From Paratinospora sagittata (Eukaryota > Streptophyta > Magnoliopsida > Ranunculales > Menispermaceae), in assembly GCA_035771175.1 (NCBI GenBank), contig CM069593.1, positions 44,266,241 through 44,330,240 on the forward strand: a stretch of DNA of 64,000 nucleotides, in the 5' to 3' direction. Each line of letters opens with the position of its first letter. Within the stretch, counting starts at the first letter, position 1. Both the position numbers and the translations under genes were made by a program. This document shows, piece after piece, positions 43,637 through 55,578 of the stretch. The notes beneath the pieces were generated by a model. That model worked only from the letters and a program-made list of their open reading frames with translations. It was not told the DNA's origin and ran no database searches.

Positions 43637-46600
43637 AGTTTTTCTTTTTTACTAGAAACATAGATATATATTAAAAATAAAAAGAGTACAAAAGTATAAC
43701 CTAGAGAGAGATTACTAGATCTGACCCAACCCACAAACAGAAGCAATTTTTTTTCCCAAACTTTCCAGCTAGAACAAAAACTGTCACAAAAGACTCTACC
43801 ATTGCTCTCTGCCCAGACCTCCATAAAACAGCAAAAAGCACATTCCCCAAAACTATAACCTAGAGAGAGATTACTAGAACTGACCCAACCCACAAAAAAA
43901 AGCAAACTTTTTTCCCAAACTTTCCAGCTAGAACAAAAACTGTCACAAAAGACTCTACCATTGCTCTCTACCCAGACACTCCATAAAACAGCAAAAAGCA
44001 CACAAATCCAATATTTTTTACAACGGTGATCAGATAAACTAGAAGCATAGCAAAAAGGTGAGCCAGCTTCTGGAGGGCAAAGTTTCAGGCATTTATTCGT
44101 CCATTCCGTCCAAACTTCCTCCACAAATGCACAATCCCAAAACAAATGGTGAGCAATCTCAACATTCATTTTGCACAGCCAACACCAAGAGGGGGACAGA
44201 CATAAGTTAGGGAACCTCTTTTGAAGCATATCAGCACAATTTAGTTTGTTCAGAGCAATGAGCCAACCAAGAGTCTTGAATTTGAGGGAAATGGGAGCAG
44301 ACCAAATGAAAGTGAAGTATGGAAAAATTGGGTGGTTGGCTGAGGAGTTAAGCATGTGAAAAAAAGATTTTGAAGAAAACTTTCCAGAGGAATCCACAAC
44401 CCAAACAATATGGTCATCAGAGTCTTGCAGTTGAACATGGCCCAGGCAATCAAGAAGAAGAGGAATCTCTTCAAGTTGCATGAAGAGGAAGGTTGCGAAA
44501 AAGGTGAAGGTTCCAATTGGGAGGAGCATCATGGGATGTAGGATCAGGATTAATGAAGGAGGATATCGGTGCATTGTGGATCCCAGAGATACTAAAAATA
44601 TTGGGGAAAAGGGTTTTGAAAGGGGTCGATACACCCTATGTGTCTTCCCAGAAACGGGTAGTAGAGCCTTACCAACTCTAAACTGGATAGAGGGAGAGAA
44701 AGCAGGATATAATGAATGAATGAATTTCCAAGGGGATTTGTAAGAAACGCGAGAGGAGAGATTGGCATTCCGATTGTTGTCTTGAAGGCCATGACAACTT
44801 TTGATCACCTTTGCCCAGAGAGAGTCCTTCTCAAACAGAAAGCGCCATAACCACTTCCCAGCCAGAGCCTTATTTCTTGTAAGAAGATCGCCAATTTCCA
44901 AACCACCATGTTTTAGATCCAGTTTGACCTTTGCCCATTTAACCAAAAATGATCCCTTATCCTAGGCCTCATTTTTCCAAAGGAAAGCTCTCATTTTTTT
45001 CTCAATGAGAGAAGCAACCATTCTTGGCATACGGAAAGAAGACATAAAGTACGTTGGAATTGCTTCCAACACCGACTTAAGAAGAATAATACGACCACCC
45101 GGAGAGAGATAGCTCTTCTTCCCCCCATCCACCCTCTTACATATAGTTTGAATGACTAGGTTCCAAAACGACATTTTGAGAGGGTTGCCACCAAGAGGCA
45201 TCCCCAAATAGTGCATAGGCCATAACCCCGAGGCAACAACAAACTCCCTAGCCATAATCGCCACATCAGCATCCGGGACATTAATGCCGACTAACTGACA
45301 TTTGGAGAGGTTCACTTTGAGACCCGAGATGAAACAAAAGTTGTTGATAATCTCCATGACCATGTTCAAGCTGCGGCCATCATTCTTAACAAAGAAGAGG
45401 CAGTCATGCAAATTGTAAATGAGAAACATGGACATTATCCTTTCCAACTTTAAAACCATGCAACATGCACTTGTCCTTTGCTTTTGAGGTGAGACCATCC
45501 AGAACATCTACTATAAGGGTGTACAAAAAGGGGGATAATGGATGCCTTTGCCGTAACCCTCTTGCCCCCTGAATTTTACCTCTTCGGCGACCATTAACAA
45601 AAATAGAATAGGAGCCAGTAGCTAGACAGCCCCTTATCCAACTCCACCATCTTTGACCAAAACCCTTCTTTTTCATCACAAAATCAAGGAAACACCATTT
45701 TACCGAGTCGTAGGCTTTCGCAAAATCAACCTTAAATAATAAAATCCATTTGACAAACGATAATCATCCACAGATTCATTGGCAATCAGAATCGCATCAG
45801 TAATTTGACGGTTCATAACAAAATCCATTTGAGACTCAACAACCGTAGAATGGAAGAACCTGGTGAAGACGATTTGCGAGGACTTTGGCAATGATCTTAT
45901 AAAGGCTGGTGGTGAGGCTAATAGGCCGAAAGTCGCCGACTTTGATAGAGTTGATTTTTTTGGCCACAAGACATATATAAGTTTCATTGGTGCATTTGTT
46001 GATGATACCATCATAAAAGAAATCCTCCATTACTTTGAAGACGTCATCCTTAAGAACCTCCCAGTTTTTTTTGGTAAAAAAGTAGCAAGAAACCATCTGG
46101 GCCATGGACGTTCTCCCCATCACAACAAAAACAACTTCTTTTACTTCATCCATATCAAAAGGTCTTTCAAGCCAATGACATTGATTCTGACTGATACTGT
46201 TCCAATTGATGCCCTCAATGCCCCAACTGTCGTTGTTATCATCAGCAAACACACTGGAAAAATGGCTGATAATCTTTTGATAAATCTCATCAACATCTTC
46301 AACAATGGACACATCATCATTTTCCATCTTAGAGATCAAGTTTTTTTATTATGTTATGTTGAGCAGGCGATGGAAAAATTTGAATTAATTTGACCTTCTT
46401 TTGCCCATTTGATTCGGGCCTTTCGACGAGCAATCCTATCCGGCTTTAAGTCAATTGTTTGAAGTTCTTGTAACAGCACAATACGAGACTGTCTGTTACT
46501 ATCATCACTGGGATCAGACCCTAGTTTGGAATCAATATCCTTAAGAAGATGAAGCAATTATGAGCGACGGATGGCATCACAAGCTGCAAAGTTTTTGCTC

Positions 46601-47085
46601 CACTCTTTAAGTTTGACTTTGAGAAATTTCAGTTTCGACATAAAACGGTAACCAGCCCAGCTGTGCCCAACAGGAGTAAGCCACCAATTTGCAATAAGTT
46701 TATCAAAGTTAGGATAGGAGAGCCAGACATGCTCGAATCTGAACGGGGAGGGGCCCCAGACTCCAAAGGACGTATTAAGAGTAACTGGCCAATGGTCTGA
46801 CGTTATCCGGTATTCAACTTCTTGCCTGGATAGAGGGAAAATATCCTCCCATCCTAATGAGAACAAGAATATTTCAAGTATAGACATAGCTGGAGAGGAA
46901 CGATTATTAGTCCAAGTAAAAGGCAGGTTTAGGAGGTCAGGATCCCGCAGCTGAAGTTCGTCAATAAGAACATCAAACTCCTTCATACTCGCCGTCATGG
47001 AGGAACAATTATACTTTTCTGACATTTTACGGGTGACGTTAAAATCCCCCCTAAGCACCAGTTGCATGATAAGAGAGAAGAAAGA
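43637..47085 (-). mobile_element. LINE with endonuclease, RT and zf-RVT regions, inactivated
   Basis: On the minus strand, in order: an endonuclease remnant (47067-46558) with RGDFNVTR and the SDHWP motif; a linker (46557-46354); RT blocks such as VGDFRPISLTTSLYKIIAKV (about 45930) and RQRHPLSPFLYTLIVD (about 45550); and RT tail plus zf-RVT in a long frame (44946-43624). Several frame changes separate these. At the catalytic FADD site (about 45400-45412) two bases are missing, breaking the frame after FA. The element is 5'-truncated within the endonuclease. Its 3' end, with tttgtactctttttattttt and an A-rich tail on the minus strand, lies near 43637. Confidence 0.9.
43697..44003 (-). repeat. 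Tandem duplication of about 158 bp in the LINE 3' region
   Basis: aacctagagagagattacta through acttccagctagaac-type sequence to agcaaaaagcaca appears at about 43697-43854 and again at 43855-44003. It repeats the protein stretch NGRVFCDSFCSSWKVWEK in frame and lengthens the C-terminus. Confidence 0.85.
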
Positions 47086-47189
47086 CCAACAATAGTTGAT
47101 CTGTCACTCTTACTCAAGTTGCGCATTTATAATCTTCATTGTATGTGTATATTACATAAACCATCTCAATCAATTTTCTTTCACCACAT

Positions 47190-47355
47190 ATGAAGCGCAG
47201 ACCTTGGTGCAATGATTGAGGTTGCTCCATTGTGACATGGAGGTCACAAGTCTGAATCTGGAAATAGCCTCTCCAATAAGAAGGTAAGGCTACGTCCATC
47301 GCCCCTTACCCAAACCCTGTAATGGCGAGAGCCTCATGCAGTGGGTATGCCCTTT
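47190..47355 (+). mobile_element. Au-type SINE (candidate)
   Basis: The stretch gaccttggtgcaatgattga starts the tRNA-like part. Next come ggtcacaagtctgaatctgg (B-box-like), gaaatagcctctccaataag, a ggtaaggctacgtccatc block, and gcctcatgcagtgggtatgc before ccttta. The blocks 'gaaa-agcctct', 'ggtaaggctgcgt-ca' and 'gtgcactgggtacgccct' in this order are typical of plant Au SINEs. Target duplications not identified. Confidence 0.6.
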
Positions 47356-48269
47356 ATAATATTTTATAGTGTCCCCATCTTAAAATTTGTATTTTCTATT
47401 ACACTTAATTTATAAACTGTTATTTCTTTATTGACCAATATTTTGGCCAATAAGCATGGTTGGCTTAATAGCAATCTTCTATTTTTTCCCATTTCATACG
47501 TTAATGAGATAAGGTCAATCATATAACAATCCAAAAGCACTCCTCCACTTAACCCAACCTGTTTTAATTTATGATTGGCATTATTTTTTATTTCTACCTC
47601 CTAAATAATTAAGCCTAAATACCTAACACCCAGTTAGGTCTGTTATTCAAATATAGATTATTGAAGTATATGACAAATAAGAAACATACTATAAACAAAG
47701 AGTGAGTGCCTAGATAGTGAAATTCAAAAATAGTTCTCTTTCAAAATTGTACTCAAAATGGATTCCTTTTCGAAAATGATTGAAGTTGGTTTCTAAATTT
47801 CACTTTTTAAGTTGTATCCAAAGGTTAGAATCATGAACCAAACACATCCTAAAGCATTCTTTTTTCTTTTTTTGGTGCGCAAACATCCTAAAGCTTCCAC
47901 TACTTAGTCTCTCTTCACTTCCAGTTTTCATCATCTCACCGCCTTCATTTCTATTTCCACCCAAAGTACATTTACCATATTCAGTCTTAGTATTGTAACT
48001 CACGAGCCCTATGAATTTTAAAGTTTCTCTACAAAAATTTAGTTTAGCATTAATTCTTAATCAATTTCACCAATTAACACACTATTGTCAATAAAAAAAA
48101 TATAAACTATAAAACATCTTCTTGAATATGTTCAATTAATTCATTCATATCTAGTGCAAAAAGAGGACTTAAGATTGATCATTGGTGTAAACATATTGTA
48201 ATTGGAAACTCACTAATTTCTCATACTGTGCTTTCGCTAAAGTTATCACTCTATCATACACATCTCTCT
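47356..48269. other. Intergenic, nothing identified
   Basis: AT-rich with short chance frames only. Confidence 0.45.
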
Positions 48270-48526
48270 TTTTTCATTGGAAATAGAGAATGTATTGATG
48301 AAAAAAGGAATAAACCTAACAAGGGACAAGAAGGCCCCCAAGGGGCTGAACTACAAAAGGTTAGCCTACTTGGGCCTGAAATCTCCTAACAAAAGACCGA
48401 TACCCTTATTACAAGACAACACCCCCAGGGAAGTTCTAAACGAACCATATCCCAAAGCGAACCCACTGTACAACATCTCTAATTGAAGAACCTCTCATTT
48501 CCTTCCAACCACATTGACCATTAAAA

Positions 48527-48565
<39 letters not shown>

Positions 48566-50460
48566 GTAAGGGAAGTTGTCCTCCAAATGATTCCAAAAGT
48601 CTGGAATGGACCTGGTCCTCTGGAAACCAGAACACATCTTCCAACAAACCTAATAGCACGGTCTCCATCTCAAACTCTCAAACAAGCTTCCTCCAAAGGT
48701 GTTGAACAACAGGGTATGGAGTGAACAAGTGATCAATTGTTTCTCCTTCGTTCTTCCAAAGGATACATCGATTCAAAGAAATCAATAGGTAAGGCTTGCG
48801 CCTTTGCACAATGTCACAGGTGTTCATCAGATGTAGTTTGAAAAAGGAAAGGAAGGGAAGGAGGGAGAGTTAGTAAGGAGTGAGAAGAAGAATTTGCAAG
48901 TAAAGGAATCCGCGTTATCACAAGACCATAACTGCCTATCCTCCAAGAGGGGCCTAATTCTCACCCCTTCTACCTTTGGTAAACAAAATTCCACATCAGA
49001 ATCTCTCTATAATGTGAGTTGCAAGCAAAATGGAAATTCCAGGAGGCAGAATTATTTTTTCGATTCACTTAATGGATGAAGGCGAGTATTGGTTTGAAGT
49101 GTAACCTAGATAATCTGTAAAGTGAAGGGAAAGCCAAGGTTAAGCTCAAGGGACCACACCATATATCCACCCAAAAACATATGTTTGTCCTAAGCAGAAT
49201 CTGATTAGGTTAAGGAATTGCGGTTGGAGAAAGCAATAAATTTCCAAAAACTCCTATAGGTAATTCTACAGTCAGAACCAACATCCTGATTGTTGTTAAG
49301 GTACCCGTGTCTACTCCTAATGACTATGGCCCACAACAAATTGTGATCTTCAGGAAACCTCCAAAGCCATTTAGTCACTAGAGCCTTGTAACTGGCCAAG
49401 ACATTCCCAAGATCAAGACCTTATTTTTTTCCTTCGACCTAAACACCATCTTCCAACAGGTGCTCGTCGTTTCCCTCTTCCACCCATTCCACCAGAAAAT
49501 TCCTTATCAGTCTTTCCACTCTAGCCGCTACAATACTGATTGGATCAAGGCCATTTTGCCTCCTCTGGAAAAGGTAGTTCCTACCCCAACAGGATTACAT
49601 CTTGGAACATTTTAGACAACTGGATTCTAGAAAGCCGCTTTAGATGGATTGCCTCCAAATTGGAAACCAAGGTAGTTCATCAACTATGAACCAACCGAAC
49701 ATCCTACACTAGAGGCCATCACCTCCACCCTAGAGGGGTCGAAACTAATTCTCACTATAGTGCTCTTGGACATATTGATTTTAAGACTTGAAATTCTGCA
49801 GAAACATCTCACAATATTGACAGTATTCCTGAAAACTTGCTCGTCTCCTTCAAGTAAAAAGAGAGTATCATCACGAATTGGGGTGGGTTACGACACCTCA
49901 ATCTTGTCCTTACCAATCTTCAATCCTTCAACTATATAGTAGGTTGTAGCTTTCTCCATCTTTCCTCCCAACACATCAGCGACCAAGGTGAAGAGAAAAG
50001 GAGAAAGGGGATTCCCCTAATGAAGACCCCTAGAGCTCTTGAATCTACCCCTAGGTCAGCCCTTAATTAGCACAGAGAATGAGAGAACCAAACCAAGTTA
50101 ATGCACCTTTGATCCAATTCTCCACTTTCTTTTCGACCACAATACAAAAAATCCCAGCTCACATGATCATAGGCTTTGGTAAGATCAATTTTGAATATGA
50201 TCCCTTAATTTTGCTTTTATAATCCTCTACCGCCTCACTACCAACCAAAGCAACGTCCAAAATTTGTCTACCATGAACAAAAGTTGCCTAGGCATTAAAG
50301 ATAGTGGTGTGAAAAGCCTGTCTAATTTAGATGGAGAGCACCTTGGCAATGATTTTGTAAAGGCTAGAAATATGTTGATCTACCTTAAGTCCGACTCCGC
50401 CACCCTACAAGACTCCACCTTTTTGGGGATGAGAGCAATATAAGTTGGGGTTTATCTCTA
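48270..50460 (-). mobile_element. Degraded LINE (RT and zf-RVT regions)
   Basis: Minus-strand pieces in several frames match plant LINE ORF2. RT-like sequence runs at about 50400-49700, including an IRDDTLFLLE version of the FADD block near 49870 and MNYLGFQFGGNPS near 49670. ALVTKWLWRFPEDHNLLWAI and TYRSFWKFIAF are at 49390-49220. zf-RVT-like QRRKPYLLISLNRCILW and HLFTPYPVVQHLWRKL are at 48820-48690. Stops and frameshifts are frequent, and an (ATA)n run (about 48526-48562) interrupts the 3' part. Confidence 0.75.
48526..48562. repeat. (AAT)n microsatellite
   Basis: About twelve uninterrupted aat/ata units within the degraded LINE. Confidence 0.95.
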
Positions 50461-52984
50461 ATTAAGGCAATTCCTGCCATTTATCAAATGTGCTCATTTC
50501 TACTTTTATCTTTTGTTGTTTTACCATACAATTCATACTAACCTTCACATTTTGATTAGACTAAATTTATTAACAAGTTATTTCATTATTGATTCTATTA
50601 CTTAAAACAAGAGTAGCCTTGTAGCGGACTAATAAAAATTTTATCTTAACTTCGTAAGGATGAATGATTATAAAGTATTTTAGAAGCACTTCACCACTTA
50701 ACCCAATCTATTTTAATTTTATGATTGAGATCATTTCTTATTTCTTCCTCCCAATGAATAAGTAAACTTCAATACCTTAAGTTTGCATGCTTTGGTATTT
50801 CTTGACTTTCAACCTTCACTATCTCTCCATTTATCATTATAATTCTACATAAGCTACAGTTAGTGGATTAAGTCTTAGATATATTAATCATGAACCTTCT
50901 TCATTCTAAATTTCTAAGGCCAAACATCTCATAGGTATCAAAGTAGTTAAAGGTGCAAGACGCACTTAAAGAGATGATAGACCCTAGAGCCTGAGGTGCA
51001 AGCACAAGTGAAGGGACAAAATTCATTAAAAAAATTTATTTATTTATCAAAAACCTGATTGTCTTAGGTTTGATTTAGGTTTTGATACAGAAACCAAACC
51101 AGATAGACTCATGTACTCTAAACTGTCAAAAAGAATCCGACCCAAATAATTGAAGTAGATTGCTCTTTCGGGCTTCAATGCATGGAAACCAATACCCACA
51201 AACTGATAAAACTAAAAATCCAGGCAAATACATAAATGAGACTCTCATTCAAAAGGTGGCCATTGCAAAACAGTTACCAACCACAAAATTTGTAACAAGA
51301 TTTAATACCTGTTAAATATCATCCAAACTCCCATCAATCCAAAGTTCCAGCATGCTGGCTCTTCCTCCAAGCTAAGTGGGACACCCACTTGCAAGTTATT
51401 AGGTAAACAGAAGCAAGTGGAAGTCCATTACCCAAAAATAGAAAATGAAACATCAATTTAAAGGTGCAACTCAAGCTTCAACAACTCCTAACTTAAACAT
51501 CTGATAGCAACCCTAGATGTGGGCATCAACGACTTAAGAGAGGCTATCTACATTCATCCAAAAACCCAATTGCTCCTCTGTTATAATTTGGTTTAATCAT
51601 TTTAAGACCTTCATGTGATCACATTCTTAGCCATTTTAATAACAGAGTAATGCCAACAATCAAACCGAGGGGAAATCCAAACACATTTTATTATAGGTTC
51701 AAGAAGATCTACAGCAAATAAGAAACAGAAAAGACATCACCCATTACTTGTGTGCCTCTCATATTATCAGCGCAACTAATCATAAAGGACCTAGTAGCAC
51801 TTTCTTTCTCTCTCTCTCTCTAATGTTATTAATAAGAAAAGGAGAAACACAATAGACTCATCCAGGAGATGAGAAAACAAGCAAACAGAACATCCTAAAT
51901 CAACTTAAAATCCTCAAGTGCTCCCAACCCTTAAGCCATTCCCCAAAAGAGAAACCCCTAGAGAGTCTAGAAGTTGCTATCCATAAGGAAGCTGAAACAA
52001 CCACGACATGGAGTTCCTCACTGACACTTTAGGCATGTTTATACTGACTACCATTTTGTACATTCTTCTCCATACGGTGCAAGCATTAAGTTTTTGAGTC
52101 TTAATCAAGGATGAAGTTAATCATGTGTTCTCCATTAGATTTAAGGGACTAGATGATTTAGAATTTTAAACCTTTGACAGAAAAACCATGCACTTAAAAC
52201 AAAAGAATCACACAACAAAATTAAATCATGTGAACATCAAAAGTGGGGAGGGGGGAACATGCAGACTAAGAAGCATTGGTCGTTGTCCTACAAACTCAAA
52301 ATTCCAAAGGCTCCAACTAACTATTAAAACAGCTTTTCTAGCAAAATAGTAGACATCTTCTTTCAATTAGGTTTGTGTATGAAACTTAGACCAAATCATG
52401 TATATAACAGCTAAATACCAGTGGTTGTTTAACTGTAATCCATAATCAGTAGGCCTAATGAGTAATGATCATATTTATTGAACCCCATCACCTTGAATCT
52501 AAAACCTACAATTCCAGAAGAGATGCATACCAAGTCAAATTGAATCTTGATAAGACTTGAGAGAAGGTTTCTCTCTAGTTTTTGTTTCTCTTTTCCCTTA
52601 AGGTTCTTTGTTCAGCAGAAAAATAACATTTTCCCCTTTCCATTTTAAATATTGCTTAATAGTATTATAGTTTTCAAACTCCTAGTTCTAGTTTGAACAG
52701 TTGTTCTATCTTGTTCATCAAACGTTGAGGTTTGTTATGTTTCACTAAATAATATAGCAATAGCATTAGTAGTAGCAGTAATAATAAGTTCACCACACCC
52801 TCCTCCATTATCCCCCAAAAATAGAAGAAACCAAAGAATTTACCTGCTCATATCTCCTCAATAGAGAATCTGGCCAAAACTTTGCACATGCACTTAAAAA
52901 AAACTGGATAATGTGCAAAAAGTTCCAATCACAAGCTCTGCAGGGCTTGAAGGAAGGATAGCATTCATGAAACAGCAGAAAAAA
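50461..52984. other. Intergenic between LINE and the RRM/zinc-knuckle gene
   Basis: No gene supported. Near 50948-51012 a ggtgcaagacgcacttaaag-type stretch resembles one at about 42595-42660, suggesting a dispersed low-copy repeat. The end near 52985 should include the 3' untranslated region of the minus-strand gene. Confidence 0.4.
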
Positions 52985-55578
52985 TCAAGAACAGCTATGA
53001 GAACATTCTCCCCATCCACTACTGCTTCTGATATATTTATCCACAATACCAAATTCTTCATTCTGAGCTATTCGCCTGGCATAGTTCTCAATTGAAATAG
53101 GCCCTTTCTTCAATCTTCGGTAATAGATGATCTCCCATGGCCATAGACGAGCAGAACCAAAGTAAGCCTCCACAGGAGAATGTCTTTCATTTTCTTCTGG
53201 CATAGCCAATCCGTAATGCTTCAATACCATATACATCTCCTGAGAGGAAATACTTGAGGGATTCTTCAAATGCGAAGCTACAACATCTGGCTTCTGCTTC
53301 TCGATAGATGCCCAAGTATCTTGCGTTGCTGCTGGCTGAGAGTCATCAGCTTCCCTCTTTTCAACCATATTCTCTAAGGATAAATTATTATCACCAAATG
53401 CACCAGCTTCTGATGGAGTCACGCATGGTCTTTTTGCCTCATTTTCAGTTCTCTGGTGAGAATGTTGTCCATCCCCTTCCCATGGCTCTTGTTGATCATT
53501 ACTAATCTCATCTTCTAATTTGAATGTGTGCTCATTTTCTGTCGGCTGTCCCCCATCAATCACAAGCCGCTTGCGTTTGTTGCCACCATTCTTCTCCAAA
53601 TAATCCTTCGCAGAAGCACTAGTATCCTCCATCAGAGCCTTATTGGGAGATGATGCTAAAGGCTTGCTTAGTAATACAGATAGAGACAGGGATAGAGACC
53701 TTGACCTTGACCTGGACTTGGACGTAGAACTTTTAGAACCTGAAAAGGACGAAGTTGACATGGACCTTGAACTTGAAGATATTGAGTGGGATTTAGAGGA
53801 TACCGACCTTGATCTTGTTGATCTTGAAGTAGAACTTGGCCCTTGAGATGGTGAATGTGAGTGAGAGCACAAGCTTGATCCCGTGGACTTGGAAAGTCGA
53901 GATGATGAACCAGATACCTTTGCTTTTTTCCCCTCGTGATACTTCATCGAGCCTCCAGCTTCCCGTCTATGTTTCTTCTTTCTACAGGAATCTCTTCTTA
54001 ATGGAGACCAGTGAGTTTCATTTAGTGCAGGAGTATTTTCACTGATGATCAACGTTTGAGGCTTTCCAGAACCAGATGATTTTCTCTCTCTTTTGTGTTG
54101 CTTGAACAATGGAAAGCTTCCACAAGGATTTAACGTCTTACCCCAAGTTTCAGTTCTAAGACTTTTTAATTCCTTGTTACCTCGAACTCTAAAATTGGCA
54201 TTATTTTCTCGCCTTCGATCAAATCGGGTAAACTTCTCTTGCCGGTATCCAGCCTCGGAACAGTTACGCCTCAAATGGCCCATTTTCCCACAAACAAAAC
54301 ATCTCTGCTCCTGTTCTAGATTATCTGGGGGCTTTGAAGTAGCTTCACCGGTGCAATCTCTCAATGATTTATTTCCAGGACTTCCCAAAGCATGAGAACC
54401 ATGAGAATTAGTTACTGGGTGATCCCTGTCTTCGTTTATTCTGTCATAACCATGATAAGGTTCATAACGGTCAAAGTTCGTGCCATTCTCCACTTCATTG
54501 TTATCCAAAGGATTGCTGGCAGACTCACCCCATCTACCATTTTCCCTGAGGTTGGGTTCTACAGATATTTCTTGATCCAGCAAAGTTTCTTTGGCATTAG
54601 GATGTTTTTCCCCTCCACAATCTTCAGCATCATCACCAGAGTGACCTGTTTCCTCTTCAAGAAAATCATTCCCGTCAAGCTCTTCATCTCTCTGATATGA
54701 TTGCTTAGAGACCATTTTAAATCCCCTTTGATCATGTGAATTGAAATTCCTCGTACCATTATCTTCTCTCCTCGTGAAACCCCTACCACCGTGTGATTCA
54801 TAGAATCTGGACCCTCGCATATTTCTTCGAAATGACTTCAGTTGTTTGTTCGCCCATGTTAGATTTACTGGCTCCCCACCAATATTCTTACCTCTTAATG
54901 CTTTCAGAGCTTTTTCAGCATTTCCTGGAAGATCATAATGTACAAATCCATATCCATCTTTTAGCTGTATGTTACAACGACCAAACCTGCGGAAAACACG
55001 CTCTATCTCATCCCGCCGAATACGAGGTGTGAGATTACCAAGAAACAATGACATCTGCAGCAATCAATGATAAAAAATATTTTCCATGTGAAAAATACTT
55101 CCATAGAACAGGGGAAAAAATAAAACAGAAATAAACAAGTACAACCAGGATTTTGTATTGGCATGATAATAAAAGCCATTCACTTGGGGTATTACATTTA
55201 CAGCATAATGCAAGATACTGGCATGGTGACACTCAATATAACGAATTTTACATTTATTTGGAATTTTCAGTTGCTTATAACAGATGCATGTAACAAATGG
55301 ATAGTGGGCCTAAATCATACACACCACAATCACATCACCTGACGAATAGAGTAGAAGCACACCAAAATAGTAAATAAGCAAAGTTTCCATTCTCTTGTGT
55401 CAAAGACCACCAAAAACACTAAAACGAATGTCACTAGACTTAGCAAGAACCCTAAATTCGAAATAAATTCTTAAACTTCTCCCTTTCAATTTGCCCAAAA
55501 AAAAAAAAAACAAAATAAATAAACATACACCATAGAAAGCGTAAGCAAAACCTGCATTTCTATCGAACTGTCGCTCAT
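52985..55578 (-). CDS. RRM plus CCHC zinc-knuckle plus RS-rich protein (SR-like RNA-processing factor)
   Basis: Two coding exons on the minus strand: 55578-55552 (nine codons, MSDSSIEMQ) and 55054-52985, joined by a GT-AG intron (atgcag|gttttg to ctgcag|atgtca), giving 698 residues. RRM at about residues 10-80 with LFLGNL (RNP2) and KDGYGFVHY (RNP1). A single CCHC knuckle, CFVCGKMGHLRRNC, is at about 261-274. A Ser/Arg-rich stretch at about 390-470 contains RSRSRS repeats. A conserved-looking C-terminus near SPVEAYFGSARLWPWEIIYY ends at Ser698. RRM plus knuckle plus RS tract indicates a nuclear pre-mRNA-processing protein, distantly like RS2Z splicing factors, but the long acidic linker and C-terminal block differ, so I give no symbol. 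Without exon 1 the internal ATG at 55054 would still give the whole RRM. Confidence 0.85.

Noticed and set aside
53643..53846. Asp/Glu/Leu-rich plus-strand frame
   Set aside because: Antisense shadow of the Ser/Arg-rich tract in the minus-strand gene.
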